Shown in pieces: positions 6,372-13,793 of a stretch of DNA of 32,718 nucleotides (position 1 is its first letter; the number at the start of each line of letters is the position of its first letter). The DNA is taken from positions 1 to 32,718 of the IMG/VR virus record IMGVR_UViG_3300042469_000063, one strand, 5' to 3'. The stretch is from a virus. The position numbers and the translations under genes were made by a program. Under the pieces are notes generated by a model that made no database searches, had not been told where the DNA came from, and worked only from the letters and a program-made list of their open reading frames with translations.

Positions 6372-6838
6372 CTATATTTATAAATCAAATATAATAATAT
6401 AATTAATAATAATAAATAAAAATATACAACTAAACTTTCTTTTTTATGTATTTTCTTTTCTTTTAATACTTTTGAAGTAGAAACAACTTGCTTACTATGC
6501 TTTATTTGTTGTTTTAAAGCGTTTTTAGACACTTTCTTTTGATTTATATGTAAACTATTGTCTTTTGTTTTTTTGTGTCTTATTTTAACGTTTTTATAAG
6601 TTTTACCATTTACAACTATTTCTTTTGTGTTGTCTATTGGTTCAATTATAAATTCATCTTCTGTTTTATCTATTTTAGAATTGTTGTTTATTTCAGTATT
6701 TTCATTTGTTTTTATTTCTGTTTTTACATCAATAACTAAAACACTATCTTTTTTTTCTTCTATTGTTGTTTTATTAACTTTTCTTGAACCACAAGATAAA
6801 AATAATAAACTAACTAAAATATAAATCAGCTTCTTCAT
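6344..6838 (-). CDS. Unimolecular spanin (u-spanin) candidate, 164 aa
   Basis: The N terminus is a lipoprotein signal, MKKLIYILVSLLFLSC, with the modified cysteine at C16 and G-S following. A long, highly charged, lysine-rich periplasmic part follows (about 17-132). The C terminus holds one hydrophobic segment of about 19 residues (136-154) and then a basic tail (YKYR). An outer-membrane lipid anchor at one end and an inner-membrane segment at the other is the architecture of unimolecular spanins such as T1 gp11. These bridge the envelope and fuse outer and inner membranes in the last lysis step. The gene overlaps the lysozyme gene by 29 bases, exactly where a spanin is expected. The sequence itself is not one I recognise. 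Confidence 0.75.
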   Translation of the reverse strand: MKKLIYILVSLLFLSCGSRKVNKTTIEEKKDSVLVIDVKTEIKTNENTEINNNSKIDKTEDEFIIEPIDNTKEIVVNGKTYKNVKIRHKKTKDNSLHINQKKVSKNALKQQIKHSKQVVSTSKVLKEKKIHKKESLVVYFYLLLLIILLYLIYKYRFNILKLFI

Positions 6839-7256
6839 TTCTTCTATTTGTTAAACCATTAAGAACTTTACCACCAGCTTTATTCCATTTTAAAAATTCA
6901 TCTTTAATAGTCAAATCATCAGGGTTTCTATTTACTTTTTTTAATAAAGTACTTGAACTAAAATTACCAGTTCCAACATTATAAGCAAATGAAACTAAAG
7001 AATTAAATTGATTTTGATTTATATTTGATGTTACTAATGTATCTACTCTTTTAGCAAATCTATTAGCTATTTCTTTAAACATTTCAAAAGCTTGTTGTTT
7101 AGTAATATCTTTATCTAATAAAGTTACTCTTTTACCATCTGTATAATATGTATTTCCATAACCAATAGTTGGTATTTTAGCTGGACACAAATATGGTTTT
7201 AAACTCAATCCTTCGTGTTTAGTTATTAATAAATAACCTTTATTATCTAATATCAT
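6810..7256 (-). CDS. Endolysin, T4-type lysozyme (GH24), 148 aa
   Basis: Has the GH24 catalytic triad pattern E-x8-C/D-x5-T: E15 in HEGLSLKPY, C24 and T30 in PTIGYG. A cysteine in place of aspartate, as in P21/R21-type lysozymes, is seen here. Further family features are FNSLVSFAYNVG (about 85-96) and the C-terminal block KWNKAGGKVLNGLTNRRNEEADLY. It cleaves the glycan chain of peptidoglycan between MurNAc and GlcNAc. There is no signal peptide, so release depends on a holin. The start forms an ATGA overlap with the 53-residue membrane protein gene. Confidence 0.92.
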   Translation of the reverse strand: MILDNKGYLLITKHEGLSLKPYLCPAKIPTIGYGNTYYTDGKRVTLLDKDITKQQAFEMFKEIANRFAKRVDTLVTSNINQNQFNSLVSFAYNVGTGNFSSSTLLKKVNRNPDDLTIKDEFLKWNKAGGKVLNGLTNRRNEEADLYFS

Positions 7257-7414
7257 TTGTCATCTTTTTTATTTAATAGTTTAATCGTTTGTATTAATGT
7301 ATAGACTATTGATACAGTCAAAAGTATTATTTTTAATGTTTGCTCTATATTACTGAATGATATAATCATTGAGGCAGTATTCAAAGTGTAGATTTTTAAA
7401 GATTGAGGAATCAT
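7253..7414 (-). CDS. Small single-span membrane protein of the lysis cassette, 53 aa
   Basis: A 53-residue protein (start MIPQSLKIYTLN, end NKKDDK) with a hydrophobic segment at about residues 26-46 (LKIILLTVSIVYTLIQTIKLL) and a basic C-terminal tail. Its TGA overlaps the lysozyme ATG. It lies six bases after the 60-residue holin candidate. Size, topology and position suit a second holin, an antiholin or a holin regulator. Which of these applies cannot be told from the sequence. Confidence 0.65.
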   Translation of the reverse strand: MIPQSLKIYTLNTASMIISFSNIEQTLKIILLTVSIVYTLIQTIKLLNKKDDK

Positions 7415-7420
7415 ATTATA

Positions 7421-7603
7421 TTATGTTTTTAATTTTGCAACAATATCAGTAAATCCTTGAATGCCTATATATGCAGTGGCAACAATTACCCAGTCACCAG
7501 ATGTTATATTACTAAAAAATAAACCTACACAAGCTACTATAAAAACTAATAGCTTTCTGCTAATCCATTTATTCAACAACCTATCTAATGTTTCTTTGCT
7601 CAT
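7421..7603 (-). CDS. Putative holin, 60 aa, two membrane segments
   Basis: After a basic N terminus (MSKETLDRLLNKWISRK) come two hydrophobic stretches: about 18-32 (LLVFIVACVGLFFSN) and about 38-54 (WVIVATAYIGIQGFTDI), then a short lysine tail. Two spans, about 60 residues, and a location one small gene before the endolysin fit a class II-like holin that permeabilises the inner membrane at the programmed time. The family is not recognised with certainty. Confidence 0.65.
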   Translation of the reverse strand: MSKETLDRLLNKWISRKLLVFIVACVGLFFSNITSGDWVIVATAYIGIQGFTDIVAKLKT

Positions 7604-7605
7604 TG

Positions 7606-8043
7606 TTATATTTGTATTGCTTCTGCTTGTTGGAATATTTCGTCTACTTGGTCATCAGTCATTTGTGTAACTGACTGAATAAATAATACAGTCTGCGAGT
7701 ACCTTTCTACTGTTGTGCCATAGTTCCAAACATTTTTAGCAGCAGTTTTATTTGGTTCTTCTAATTGGTCTAATGCACTCTCTATTGTAGCTATTAGATT
7801 CATTAAATTTAAAATAGTTCTCAATCTCCAAAGTTGTACCTCTGCTGGTGTTTTGTCTTTAAATGCTTGTTCAATTTCTTCTTGTGTTGCTCCCTCGTAA
7901 AATTCTCGTGTATCAAAGTTAAAATAAGGTTTAACCATTACAACTTGTAAAAGTTCATCGATTAATGTTTGACTTTCTAAACATTCATTTGAGTAGGTTA
8001 CTCCTACAACTTGATTTGTTGCTATTTCTATTATTGTTTTCAT
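7606..8043 (-). CDS. Fibre-associated or accessory phage protein, 145 aa
   Basis: N-terminal half is beta-rich (MKTIIEIATNQVVGVTY, VVMVKPYFNFDTREFYEG). The C-terminal half is helical, with EVQLWRLRTILNLMNLIATIESALDQL and VWNYGTTVERYSQTVLFIQSVTQM. This second half resembles small proteins that follow tail fibre genes in many phages and prophages, of unclear function, perhaps fibre assembly. It starts one codon after the fibre gene (abutting at 8043/8044) and precedes the holin by two bases, so it closes the structural module. Confidence 0.6.
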   Translation of the reverse strand: MKTIIEIATNQVVGVTYSNECLESQTLIDELLQVVMVKPYFNFDTREFYEGATQEEIEQAFKDKTPAEVQLWRLRTILNLMNLIATIESALDQLEEPNKTAAKNVWNYGTTVERYSQTVLFIQSVTQMTDDQVDEIFQQAEAIQI

Positions 8044-10044
8044 TTAATTAGATATTGATAACATATTACCGATTATACTATCTGATGCATTTGCTAGTTG
8101 AATAGTAGCAAAAATAAAAAATTGATTTGCTGGATTTAAAGTAGTTGATGTCAAAGTCTGTCCACTTGCAATAATATCAGTTAACGTACTTGATGTAAAT
8201 GCAAATCCATATAAATTACCGCCATTCAAATTAAAATTTCTTTGCATTATATTAACTTGAGCAGTTGCAGTTCCACTATAAGTGGCAATAGTTGGCGCTC
8301 CAACAACAGTATTTGTTGTGTTAATTCTTAAACGTAAAGTATAAGTTCCTAACGCAGTTGTTTTATTTGCTCCAAATAACACTCTTATAATGTCAGTACT
8401 ACTAAAAGCAGTAGCTGGAATTGTTGCAGTAAATAAAGGAGGACTTTCACTAGTTGTTCCAGTGTGAACAGTTTGTGATGTTTGTATATTTTTATAAGGA
8501 GTATATGATAATACAGCTTGTTTTAAAGCCAAAGCATCAAATACAGCATTTTGACTTGGTGCAATAGTTGTAACTCCATCTGTAATACTATCAGCTACTT
8601 TTGCATCAATAGCAGTTTGTTGTGCAGTTGAAACTGGTTTGTTTGCATCAGAAGTATTATCAACGTTTCCTAATCCTACAAAAGTTTTATCTATTGTTTT
8701 ATTTTTCCATAAATCTGTTGAAGTTTCATAAACTAAACCTTGATTGTTTAATGGTGTATCTATAAATACATTGTGAAGTTCATCTAATTCCCAACCATTC
8801 ATTATTTTTACATATATCTTACCATTGTTTGCGTGAGCATATTCTACATAACCTATAATAACAATATGACCAGTTGAACCATTTGGTTTTATATTTGTAA
8901 TTCTACCAGCAGTTGTTGGACTTAAATATAAAACATCACCATCTGACCAAGTTTCACTTTGTAAACTTCCTGTTGTATTTATTCCTTCTAATTGACCTAC
9001 TGTAATAATAAATCCTTCTTGATTTGCAGCAATAGTTTCTGTTACAATACCTAAAGTATCAGCACTATTTAAATCATTATTTGCTTGTGCTAAATTAACT
9101 GCTAATCTTTGACCTTGAGCACCACTAACTTTTACAACTTGATATGCTGCTTTTGTTAATGTAGTATTTGGTGAAACTTTGTTTACTACTCTTGCTACTA
9201 AATCAACTCCATTTTTTAATATAACAGAACCACCTTTTAAAGTAGTTTCTGAACTACCTATTGTATCATTCCATCTTGTAACAGCAACTCCAGCAGTTCC
9301 AGTTGGTGTTGTGTCTAATTCTATTTGTCCAGCCTTTAATTCATATTCACCTAAATCAACATTAGCATTTGCACCAGTGTATGGTACTAAAGTGGAAACA
9401 TCTGGAATAGTTGGCTTATTTAATATTTGTGCTACTCCAGAAACGGCATTCCAATCGCTATTAACTTGTGCTGCTGGTATTGTAGGTTTATTTAATATTT
9501 CAGCAACTCCACTTGTTGCATCCCAATCAGCATTAACTTGTTCGAATTCTTGTAATTCCCAAACTGCTGCATCTTCTGTTGGGTCTGTACAAAGATAAAC
9601 ATCACCATTATCTAAAATCCATCTTGTGTTTTGAACAAAACCTTTTGTTACATCATCTGTTGCAGTTGGCACTTCAGTAAAATTATATGATACTTCACGA
9701 ATAACATTACCGCTACTATTCGTTATATAAAGTCTACCAGCTTCCCATTTATGCTCATATCCTAAACCACATATTTGAGCAATACCACCTAAACCACCAT
9801 TACCAGCATCAATAGTTCCTTTTTTAAGCATTGAACCATTATCTAATATAACAGCATCACCATTAGAAATACTTATATTTTCACCATCAGTAATATTACC
9901 TAATACTAAAGTTTCTGCTAATGTTTGTGTTCCACCACCACCACCAGTTATTTTATTAATATTAACTGTAATAAGATTATCAGTTACATTAATAGTAACT
10001 TCTTCAATGGTTTCATTTACGTTTATATCTATAATATCACTCAT
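8044..10044 (-). CDS. Tail fibre / receptor-binding protein, 666 aa
   Basis: A long, threonine-, asparagine- and glycine-rich protein typical of fibres. The first about 40 residues form beta strands ending in a run of five glycines. Residues 170-214 hold two copies of a module with SGVAxILNKPTIP, followed by PYTGANANVDLG, a motif common in phage fibres. Residues about 250-425 resemble a decoration/capsule-like fibre domain (VSGAQGQRLAVNLAQAN, SDGDVLYLSPTTAGRIT). About 440-510 contains KTFVGLGNVDNTSDANKPVSTAQQ-like collagen-tip spacer motifs. The last 150 residues are beta-rich and probably form the receptor-binding tip. Start overlaps the previous stop by one base. Confidence 0.82.
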   Translation of the reverse strand: MSDIIDINVNETIEEVTINVTDNLITVNINKITGGGGGTQTLAETLVLGNITDGENISISNGDAVILDNGSMLKKGTIDAGNGGLGGIAQICGLGYEHKWEAGRLYITNSSGNVIREVSYNFTEVPTATDDVTKGFVQNTRWILDNGDVYLCTDPTEDAAVWELQEFEQVNADWDATSGVAEILNKPTIPAAQVNSDWNAVSGVAQILNKPTIPDVSTLVPYTGANANVDLGEYELKAGQIELDTTPTGTAGVAVTRWNDTIGSSETTLKGGSVILKNGVDLVARVVNKVSPNTTLTKAAYQVVKVSGAQGQRLAVNLAQANNDLNSADTLGIVTETIAANQEGFIITVGQLEGINTTGSLQSETWSDGDVLYLSPTTAGRITNIKPNGSTGHIVIIGYVEYAHANNGKIYVKIMNGWELDELHNVFIDTPLNNQGLVYETSTDLWKNKTIDKTFVGLGNVDNTSDANKPVSTAQQTAIDAKVADSITDGVTTIAPSQNAVFDALALKQAVLSYTPYKNIQTSQTVHTGTTSESPPLFTATIPATAFSSTDIIRVLFGANKTTALGTYTLRLRINTTNTVVGAPTIATYSGTATAQVNIMQRNFNLNGGNLYGFAFTSSTLTDIIASGQTLTSTTLNPANQFFIFATIQLANASDSIIGNMLSISN
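9403..9537 (-). repeat. Two tandem copies of a 24-codon fibre module
   Basis: Residues 170-190 and 194-214 of the fibre protein share NxDWxAxSGVAxILNKPTIP with few changes. The DNA copies differ more than the protein, so the repeat is maintained by selection or is old. Such spacers repeat along fibre shafts. Confidence 0.8.
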
Positions 10045-10379
10045 TATCTTGTTACATCATTTTTAATTACAAAATTTCCACTTATGTAAGTCTTAACAGT
10101 ACCATCACCAAATTCTATTTCTATATCATATAAATAGTTATATGCACAAATATCAATTATCTGCTCATTTATCTTAAATAAACCATTTACATCATCAGTA
10201 ATTGTTATACCAGCATCGTCAACTGAAGTTAAAGATAAAGCTGGAATACCACCATATTCTTTTCTTAACTGCATTCTAATAATAGCATCTTCTAAACTAT
10301 ATGGTTCATCGTTTAATAGTATCTCAAAAGGTACTTCTTCAAATGTGTCTCCTTTAATGCTTTGAAAATTTAATCCCAT
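10044..10379 (-). CDS. Baseplate/fibre attachment protein, BppU-N-like, 111 aa
   Basis: A compact beta-rich protein: LNFQSIKGDTFEEVPFEILLNDEPYSLEDAIIRMQLRK, then ITITDDVNGLFKI and YNYLYDIEIEFGDGTVKTYISGNFVI. The order matches the immunoglobulin-like N-terminal domain of baseplate upper proteins, where it anchors receptor-binding proteins to the tail tip. Here the domain stands alone and immediately precedes the fibre gene, joined by TAATG. It is therefore probably the adaptor between tail tip and fibre. Confidence 0.65.
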   Translation of the reverse strand: MGLNFQSIKGDTFEEVPFEILLNDEPYSLEDAIIRMQLRKEYGGIPALSLTSVDDAGITITDDVNGLFKINEQIIDICAYNYLYDIEIEFGDGTVKTYISGNFVIKNDVTR

Positions 10380-10461
10380 CTTTAGTTTTGTTTTCTATTT
10401 TTTTTAAAAATATTTCTAACTTCTTAATGTTAGCTTGTTTTGGTTTATACTTATTTATCAT
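10354..10461 (-). CDS. Hypothetical basic peptide, 35 aa
   Basis: A 35-residue frame starting MINKYKPKQANIKKLEIF. Its ATG overlaps the TGA of the connector gene as ATGA, and it runs 26 bases into the next gene. The product is strongly basic. Coding is supported only by the overlap arrangement, which recurs throughout this genome. Confidence 0.45.
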   Translation of the reverse strand: MINKYKPKQANIKKLEIFLKKIENKTKDGIKFSKH

Positions 10462-10958
10462 AGTACCCATCCAGTAAAATAAGCATCTTTATCTGGATAC
10501 ATATCACCATTTGAATTAGAATTGTATTCAGGAAAATCTGCTTGATTAAAACTCATAAAATCTATAAACCTATTTGTGTAATGTTGTGCTATATCCCTTG
10601 CTTTTTCTACCAAAAAATCAATTTCATTCTTTTCAACATTTGTAGCGTTTTCTGATGTATGTTTGTAAATACCTTTTCCAGCGATTGTAATGGCTAAAAA
10701 CGGCAAAGCTTCTACCATAGACCAGTGTATTACCATAGGTTTAATATACTTGCTTAAAAGCGTTGTATATGGTTCTGTTAAGTCGTCATTTACAATATCA
10801 TCATTTAGTCTATTAAATAATTGTGTACCTAAATATGTTTGTATATGTGTGTCTTGTGCGATTTTTGTATACTGAATGAAACGGTCTACATCAATGTTGC
10901 CATTTAATGCTGTAAACCTAACTATATCATCCCTACTTATAAATAATGCCTGTGCCAT
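10458..10958 (-). CDS. Head-tail connector / head completion protein, 166 aa
   Basis: A helical protein with ISRDDIVRFTALNGNIDVDRFIQYTKIAQDTHIQTYLGTQLFNRL in the first 50 residues and YTTLLSKYIKPMVIHWSMVEALPFLAITIAGKGIYKH at about 64-100. This layout is that of the gp6/gp15-like head completion adaptors common in Bacteroidetes phages (DUF6712-like). It would form the ring below the portal. It lies three bases downstream of the portal gene, where connector genes normally are. Confidence 0.75.
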   Translation of the reverse strand: MAQALFISRDDIVRFTALNGNIDVDRFIQYTKIAQDTHIQTYLGTQLFNRLNDDIVNDDLTEPYTTLLSKYIKPMVIHWSMVEALPFLAITIAGKGIYKHTSENATNVEKNEIDFLVEKARDIAQHYTNRFIDFMSFNQADFPEYNSNSNGDMYPDKDAYFTGWVL

Positions 10959-10961
10959 ATC

Positions 10962-12770
10962 TTAATTTTTAAATCCCATTTTGTCCCAATACTCTTGTGT
11001 AAAACCTTTTGTTGGCATATCTGCTGGTTTCATAGCAACTTCTTTTTCATTTCTTATTCTATAACCATACTTTTCAGCAATAGCTGGACTAATTACTTTT
11101 TCTTTTGCTTTTGGATTTGTAGGGTCTATTTTAACACCTTCAAAGTTTGCATAAGTTCTGCGAAGCCATTTATGGAGGCATCTGGGACCGCCTTTATACA
11201 ACCAGATTGAGTAATTATCAGCACCACCTTTTCCAAAACCAGCATTAACTGCTTGACTTTCCATAGCAATAATATCTTCTTTTCTATATACCTTATCAGC
11301 ATTAATCATTTTATTGCAAAATTCTCTTTGACCAGTAGCATTACCACTATAAACATATCTTGTAATGAATTGTACGCCATCAATAAGTTCATCTTGTTCT
11401 TGACTTTTAGCATTTGGTCTTGCTACACCTGTTGAAACAAATTGCCATAATTTAGATAATGTACTTTTGCTTTTTTTATTATTTTCGTTTATGAAATTAA
11501 TTTCAGCATCATATTCATCTTCTTTTTCATAATCAACTTCTACTTCATCAACTAAAGTCCATTCATTACCTAATATTTCACCTTTAGAAATTAAAGCATC
11601 AGCAATATCAGAACTCAAACAATTATGTGAACTTAAACCAGTTTCTTCTTTTACTTGTTCATCTGTTTGTGCGTTATCTAATTCAGTAAATTCTAATGGC
11701 TGTATAGTTTTAAAGTATAATTTTAAACTAATATCATTGTAAAATAATATTTCATCTAATGCTTCAATAATTTCATATTGGTATGGTTTAATAACTATAT
11801 TATCAAATAATAGCGTAGCAGTCTTTATTTCATCTGCATTGTTACCTAAACCACCATCACCATTTCTAATTCCTAATAACATTGGTGAAGTAACTCTATG
11901 CCCTACAATTAATTTATTAAAGCATTCATTACTTAAATATTCATAGTGTGCTGGTGCATCATTTAATGGTATATCTTCAACTGTTGTTTTGCTTTCAGCA
12001 TTTGCATTAAAAGCTACAATTACTTTATCACCTCTTGAACCAGTTAGTTTGTTTTTAACATCTGCTTTAATCTGGTCACGCATCTCCTCTGTTGGAATTC
12101 CATTATTGAAATTTATAACTTTTGTTCCGCTGAAGCCACATTTAACGTCATTAATTTGATATTCAGATATTTCTTCTTCTAATACTGCATAATCTAAAGC
12201 ACCATTATAATCAACTGGTGTATAATAGTGAAATATTGGTAAATAAGGTTTAATAACCATTATTTCAATTTCATTACCATTTCCAAAACCAAATGCTGGT
12301 ATTCTTTTTAATACTTCAGAAGGTTTAACTTTACTCCAATCAGCACAATAAAAGTATGCTTCTATTTCTCCTTTATCATTACATTTTTCTGCTCTTAAAG
12401 TATGAATAGGAAAATGCTCAACTTTAACTACTTTATTCTTTTGCTTTACTATTTGCATAGAAGCCATACCCATTAGTTTGCGTTCTAAACATACTTTACG
12501 CAACATATCTGGCTTAAATAAAGTTTTCATTTGTGCGTATTCATTTGGCTTTCTTGATGCATCTAAAGCATCTAAACCTTTACCATATATCATATTAGAT
12601 ATACCTGTAATAATAGCACCATTTGTTGTTGAATACAAGAACCTATCAATTAAAAACTGAAAGTAATTATTATCATCACCATACTCAATATAACCTTGCT
12701 TTTTATTTTCTTGTATTTTAGGTGATGTATAAGCACTTAAATTTACAATAGAAATATTTGAATTACTCAT
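10962..12770 (-). CDS. Portal protein with C-terminal gpF-like domain, 602 aa
   Basis: Residues 1 to about 400 have portal features: QGYIEYGDDNNYFQFLIDRFLYSTTNGAIITGISNMIYGKGL near the start, an extended stem, and NECFNKLIVGHRVTSPMLLGIRNGDGGLGNNADEIKTA (about 280-320) preceding the crown. From about residue 444 a separate domain begins: YSGNATGQREFCNKM (C485), RKEDIIAMESQAVN, YSIWLYKGGPRCLHKW (C531, H533). This Cys...CxH pattern resembles the C-terminal part of Mu gpF/SPP1 gp7-type head proteins. The portal forms the dodecameric DNA gate. The fused domain may replace a separate minor head protein. The start overlaps the preceding gene by 8 bases. Confidence 0.82.
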   Translation of the reverse strand: MSNSNISIVNLSAYTSPKIQENKKQGYIEYGDDNNYFQFLIDRFLYSTTNGAIITGISNMIYGKGLDALDASRKPNEYAQMKTLFKPDMLRKVCLERKLMGMASMQIVKQKNKVVKVEHFPIHTLRAEKCNDKGEIEAYFYCADWSKVKPSEVLKRIPAFGFGNGNEIEIMVIKPYLPIFHYYTPVDYNGALDYAVLEEEISEYQINDVKCGFSGTKVINFNNGIPTEEMRDQIKADVKNKLTGSRGDKVIVAFNANAESKTTVEDIPLNDAPAHYEYLSNECFNKLIVGHRVTSPMLLGIRNGDGGLGNNADEIKTATLLFDNIVIKPYQYEIIEALDEILFYNDISLKLYFKTIQPLEFTELDNAQTDEQVKEETGLSSHNCLSSDIADALISKGEILGNEWTLVDEVEVDYEKEDEYDAEINFINENNKKSKSTLSKLWQFVSTGVARPNAKSQEQDELIDGVQFITRYVYSGNATGQREFCNKMINADKVYRKEDIIAMESQAVNAGFGKGGADNYSIWLYKGGPRCLHKWLRRTYANFEGVKIDPTNPKAKEKVISPAIAEKYGYRIRNEKEVAMKPADMPTKGFTQEYWDKMGFKN

Positions 12771-13092
12771 AAACTATATAATCATTAGTTGTTTGATTTG
12801 CTACATATTGACCATCGTTAATTGAAAAATTAGCAATAACTTGATTTGTGCAAAATATTTTATCTTTATAAACTACATCAGTATTGTTAAGAATAGATAA
12901 CGTATAAAAGTTACCTTCTTTTAAATCAAATGTAGCTGTTGTGTATAGATAATAACCATCTATATAAAAATCAGATGTTATAGTAGTACTTTCATTTGTC
13001 ATTTCATTTACCAAAACTATTGATGTAGCAGCATAAGTTCTTGGAATGAATTTCAAAGATTGTTCTTCTACTTGCTCTTTTAAAATTATCAT
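12763..13092 (-). CDS. Small beta-rich structural protein, 109 aa
   Basis: Begins MIILKEQVEEQSLKFIPRTYAATSIVLVNEMTNESTTITSDFYIDG and continues with alternating strands (YLYTTATFDLKEGNFYTLSIL, KDKIFCTNQ). It resembles single-domain immunoglobulin-like structural proteins placed between tail tube and portal genes in similar phages. A head decoration or neck protein is possible. It follows a terminator, so it is likely the first gene of the portal transcript. Confidence 0.6.
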   Translation of the reverse strand: MIILKEQVEEQSLKFIPRTYAATSIVLVNEMTNESTTITSDFYIDGYYLYTTATFDLKEGNFYTLSILNNTDVVYKDKIFCTNQVIANFSINDGQYVANQTTNDYIVYE

Positions 13093-13135
13093 TATCTTTT
13101 TATTTAAAAATAAAAGTATATTAAAATTGTTTTAA

Positions 13136-13166
13136 AATAAAAAAGGGACACTTAAAGCATCCCTTA
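13136..13166 (-). terminator. Rho-independent terminator after the 176-aa gene
   Basis: Minus-strand stem AAGGGA/TCCCTT with an 11-base loop and a T-rich tail. It lies 24 bases after the stop at 13190. Confidence 0.75.
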
Positions 13167-13189
13167 ATTAAAAAACAAAAAAACAATTA

Positions 13190-13720
13190 TTAATCTGTAA
13201 TAATTACATTAAATCCAGTAGTTGATAAATCATTCAACAAGAAGTTTGCTGGAACTGGTTCCATTCCTGTAAGTGTTAATGTATAACCACTTAAATCACC
13301 CATAGCTGCACCAGTTACAACAGTTCCACCTGTTACATCCATTCCGTGTTCTAATCCACAATAAAAGAAATTACCATTGTTATCTTCAACAATTACTTGT
13401 GGTCTACCATAAGACAAAAGCTTAATTTGTTTGTTGTCTGTTATTGATAATTTTTTCAAAGTCAATGCCAATTCTTGTTGAAAGAATGTAGTACCATTTT
13501 CTCTAGAAGATGTAATTGTTTGTGTAAAAGATGAATTACCTTTTAACTCATATCTGTAAGCATCTGGAGTTCCACCTATTTCATCAATAGCATCTGTTTG
13601 GTCACCTGTACCATAAGTAAAACTTGTTACTTCCCCCCAATTTACAAAGTAAACTGCTTTTAATCCACCATTGCTATCTTTGCAAGGTTCTAATCTACCT
13701 AAACTAATATCACAAGCCAT
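13190..13720 (-). CDS. Putative major tail (tube) protein, 176 aa
   Basis: A beta-rich protein: ISLGRLEPCKDSNGGLKAVYFVNWGEVTSF (residues 4-33), RYELKGNSSFTQTITSSRENGTTFFQQELALTLKKL (56-91), then VIVEDNNGNFFYCGLEHGMDVTGGTVVTGAAMGDLSGYTLTLTGMEP (108-154). The fold pattern, length and high-expression context, being enclosed by its own terminators, fit a tail tube subunit. Closely similar proteins are standard in Bacteroidetes phages but are usually left unnamed. It lies next to the capsid gene instead of next to the chaperone gene, which is unusual. A head decoration protein is the main alternative. Confidence 0.6.
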   Translation of the reverse strand: MACDISLGRLEPCKDSNGGLKAVYFVNWGEVTSFTYGTGDQTDAIDEIGGTPDAYRYELKGNSSFTQTITSSRENGTTFFQQELALTLKKLSITDNKQIKLLSYGRPQVIVEDNNGNFFYCGLEHGMDVTGGTVVTGAAMGDLSGYTLTLTGMEPVPANFLLNDLSTTGFNVIITD

Positions 13721-13740
13721 ATTTTTATATATTTAAAGTT

Positions 13741-13769
13741 AAAAAAAAGGTGGTGTTTATTGCACCACC
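13741..13769 (-). terminator. Strong rho-independent terminator after the capsid gene
   Basis: Minus-strand stem GGTGGTG/CACCACC, seven perfect pairs with a seven-base loop, followed by eight U. It lies 24 bases after the capsid stop. As the strongest terminator of the window, it fits an abundant separate capsid mRNA. Confidence 0.9.
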
Positions 13770-13793
13770 CTTAATTTGATTAATAATTAATTA

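Noticed and set aside
9179-9598. Plus-strand open frame of 139 codons
   Set aside because: Antisense shadow of the repeat-containing fibre gene; its own repeats mirror the fibre repeats.
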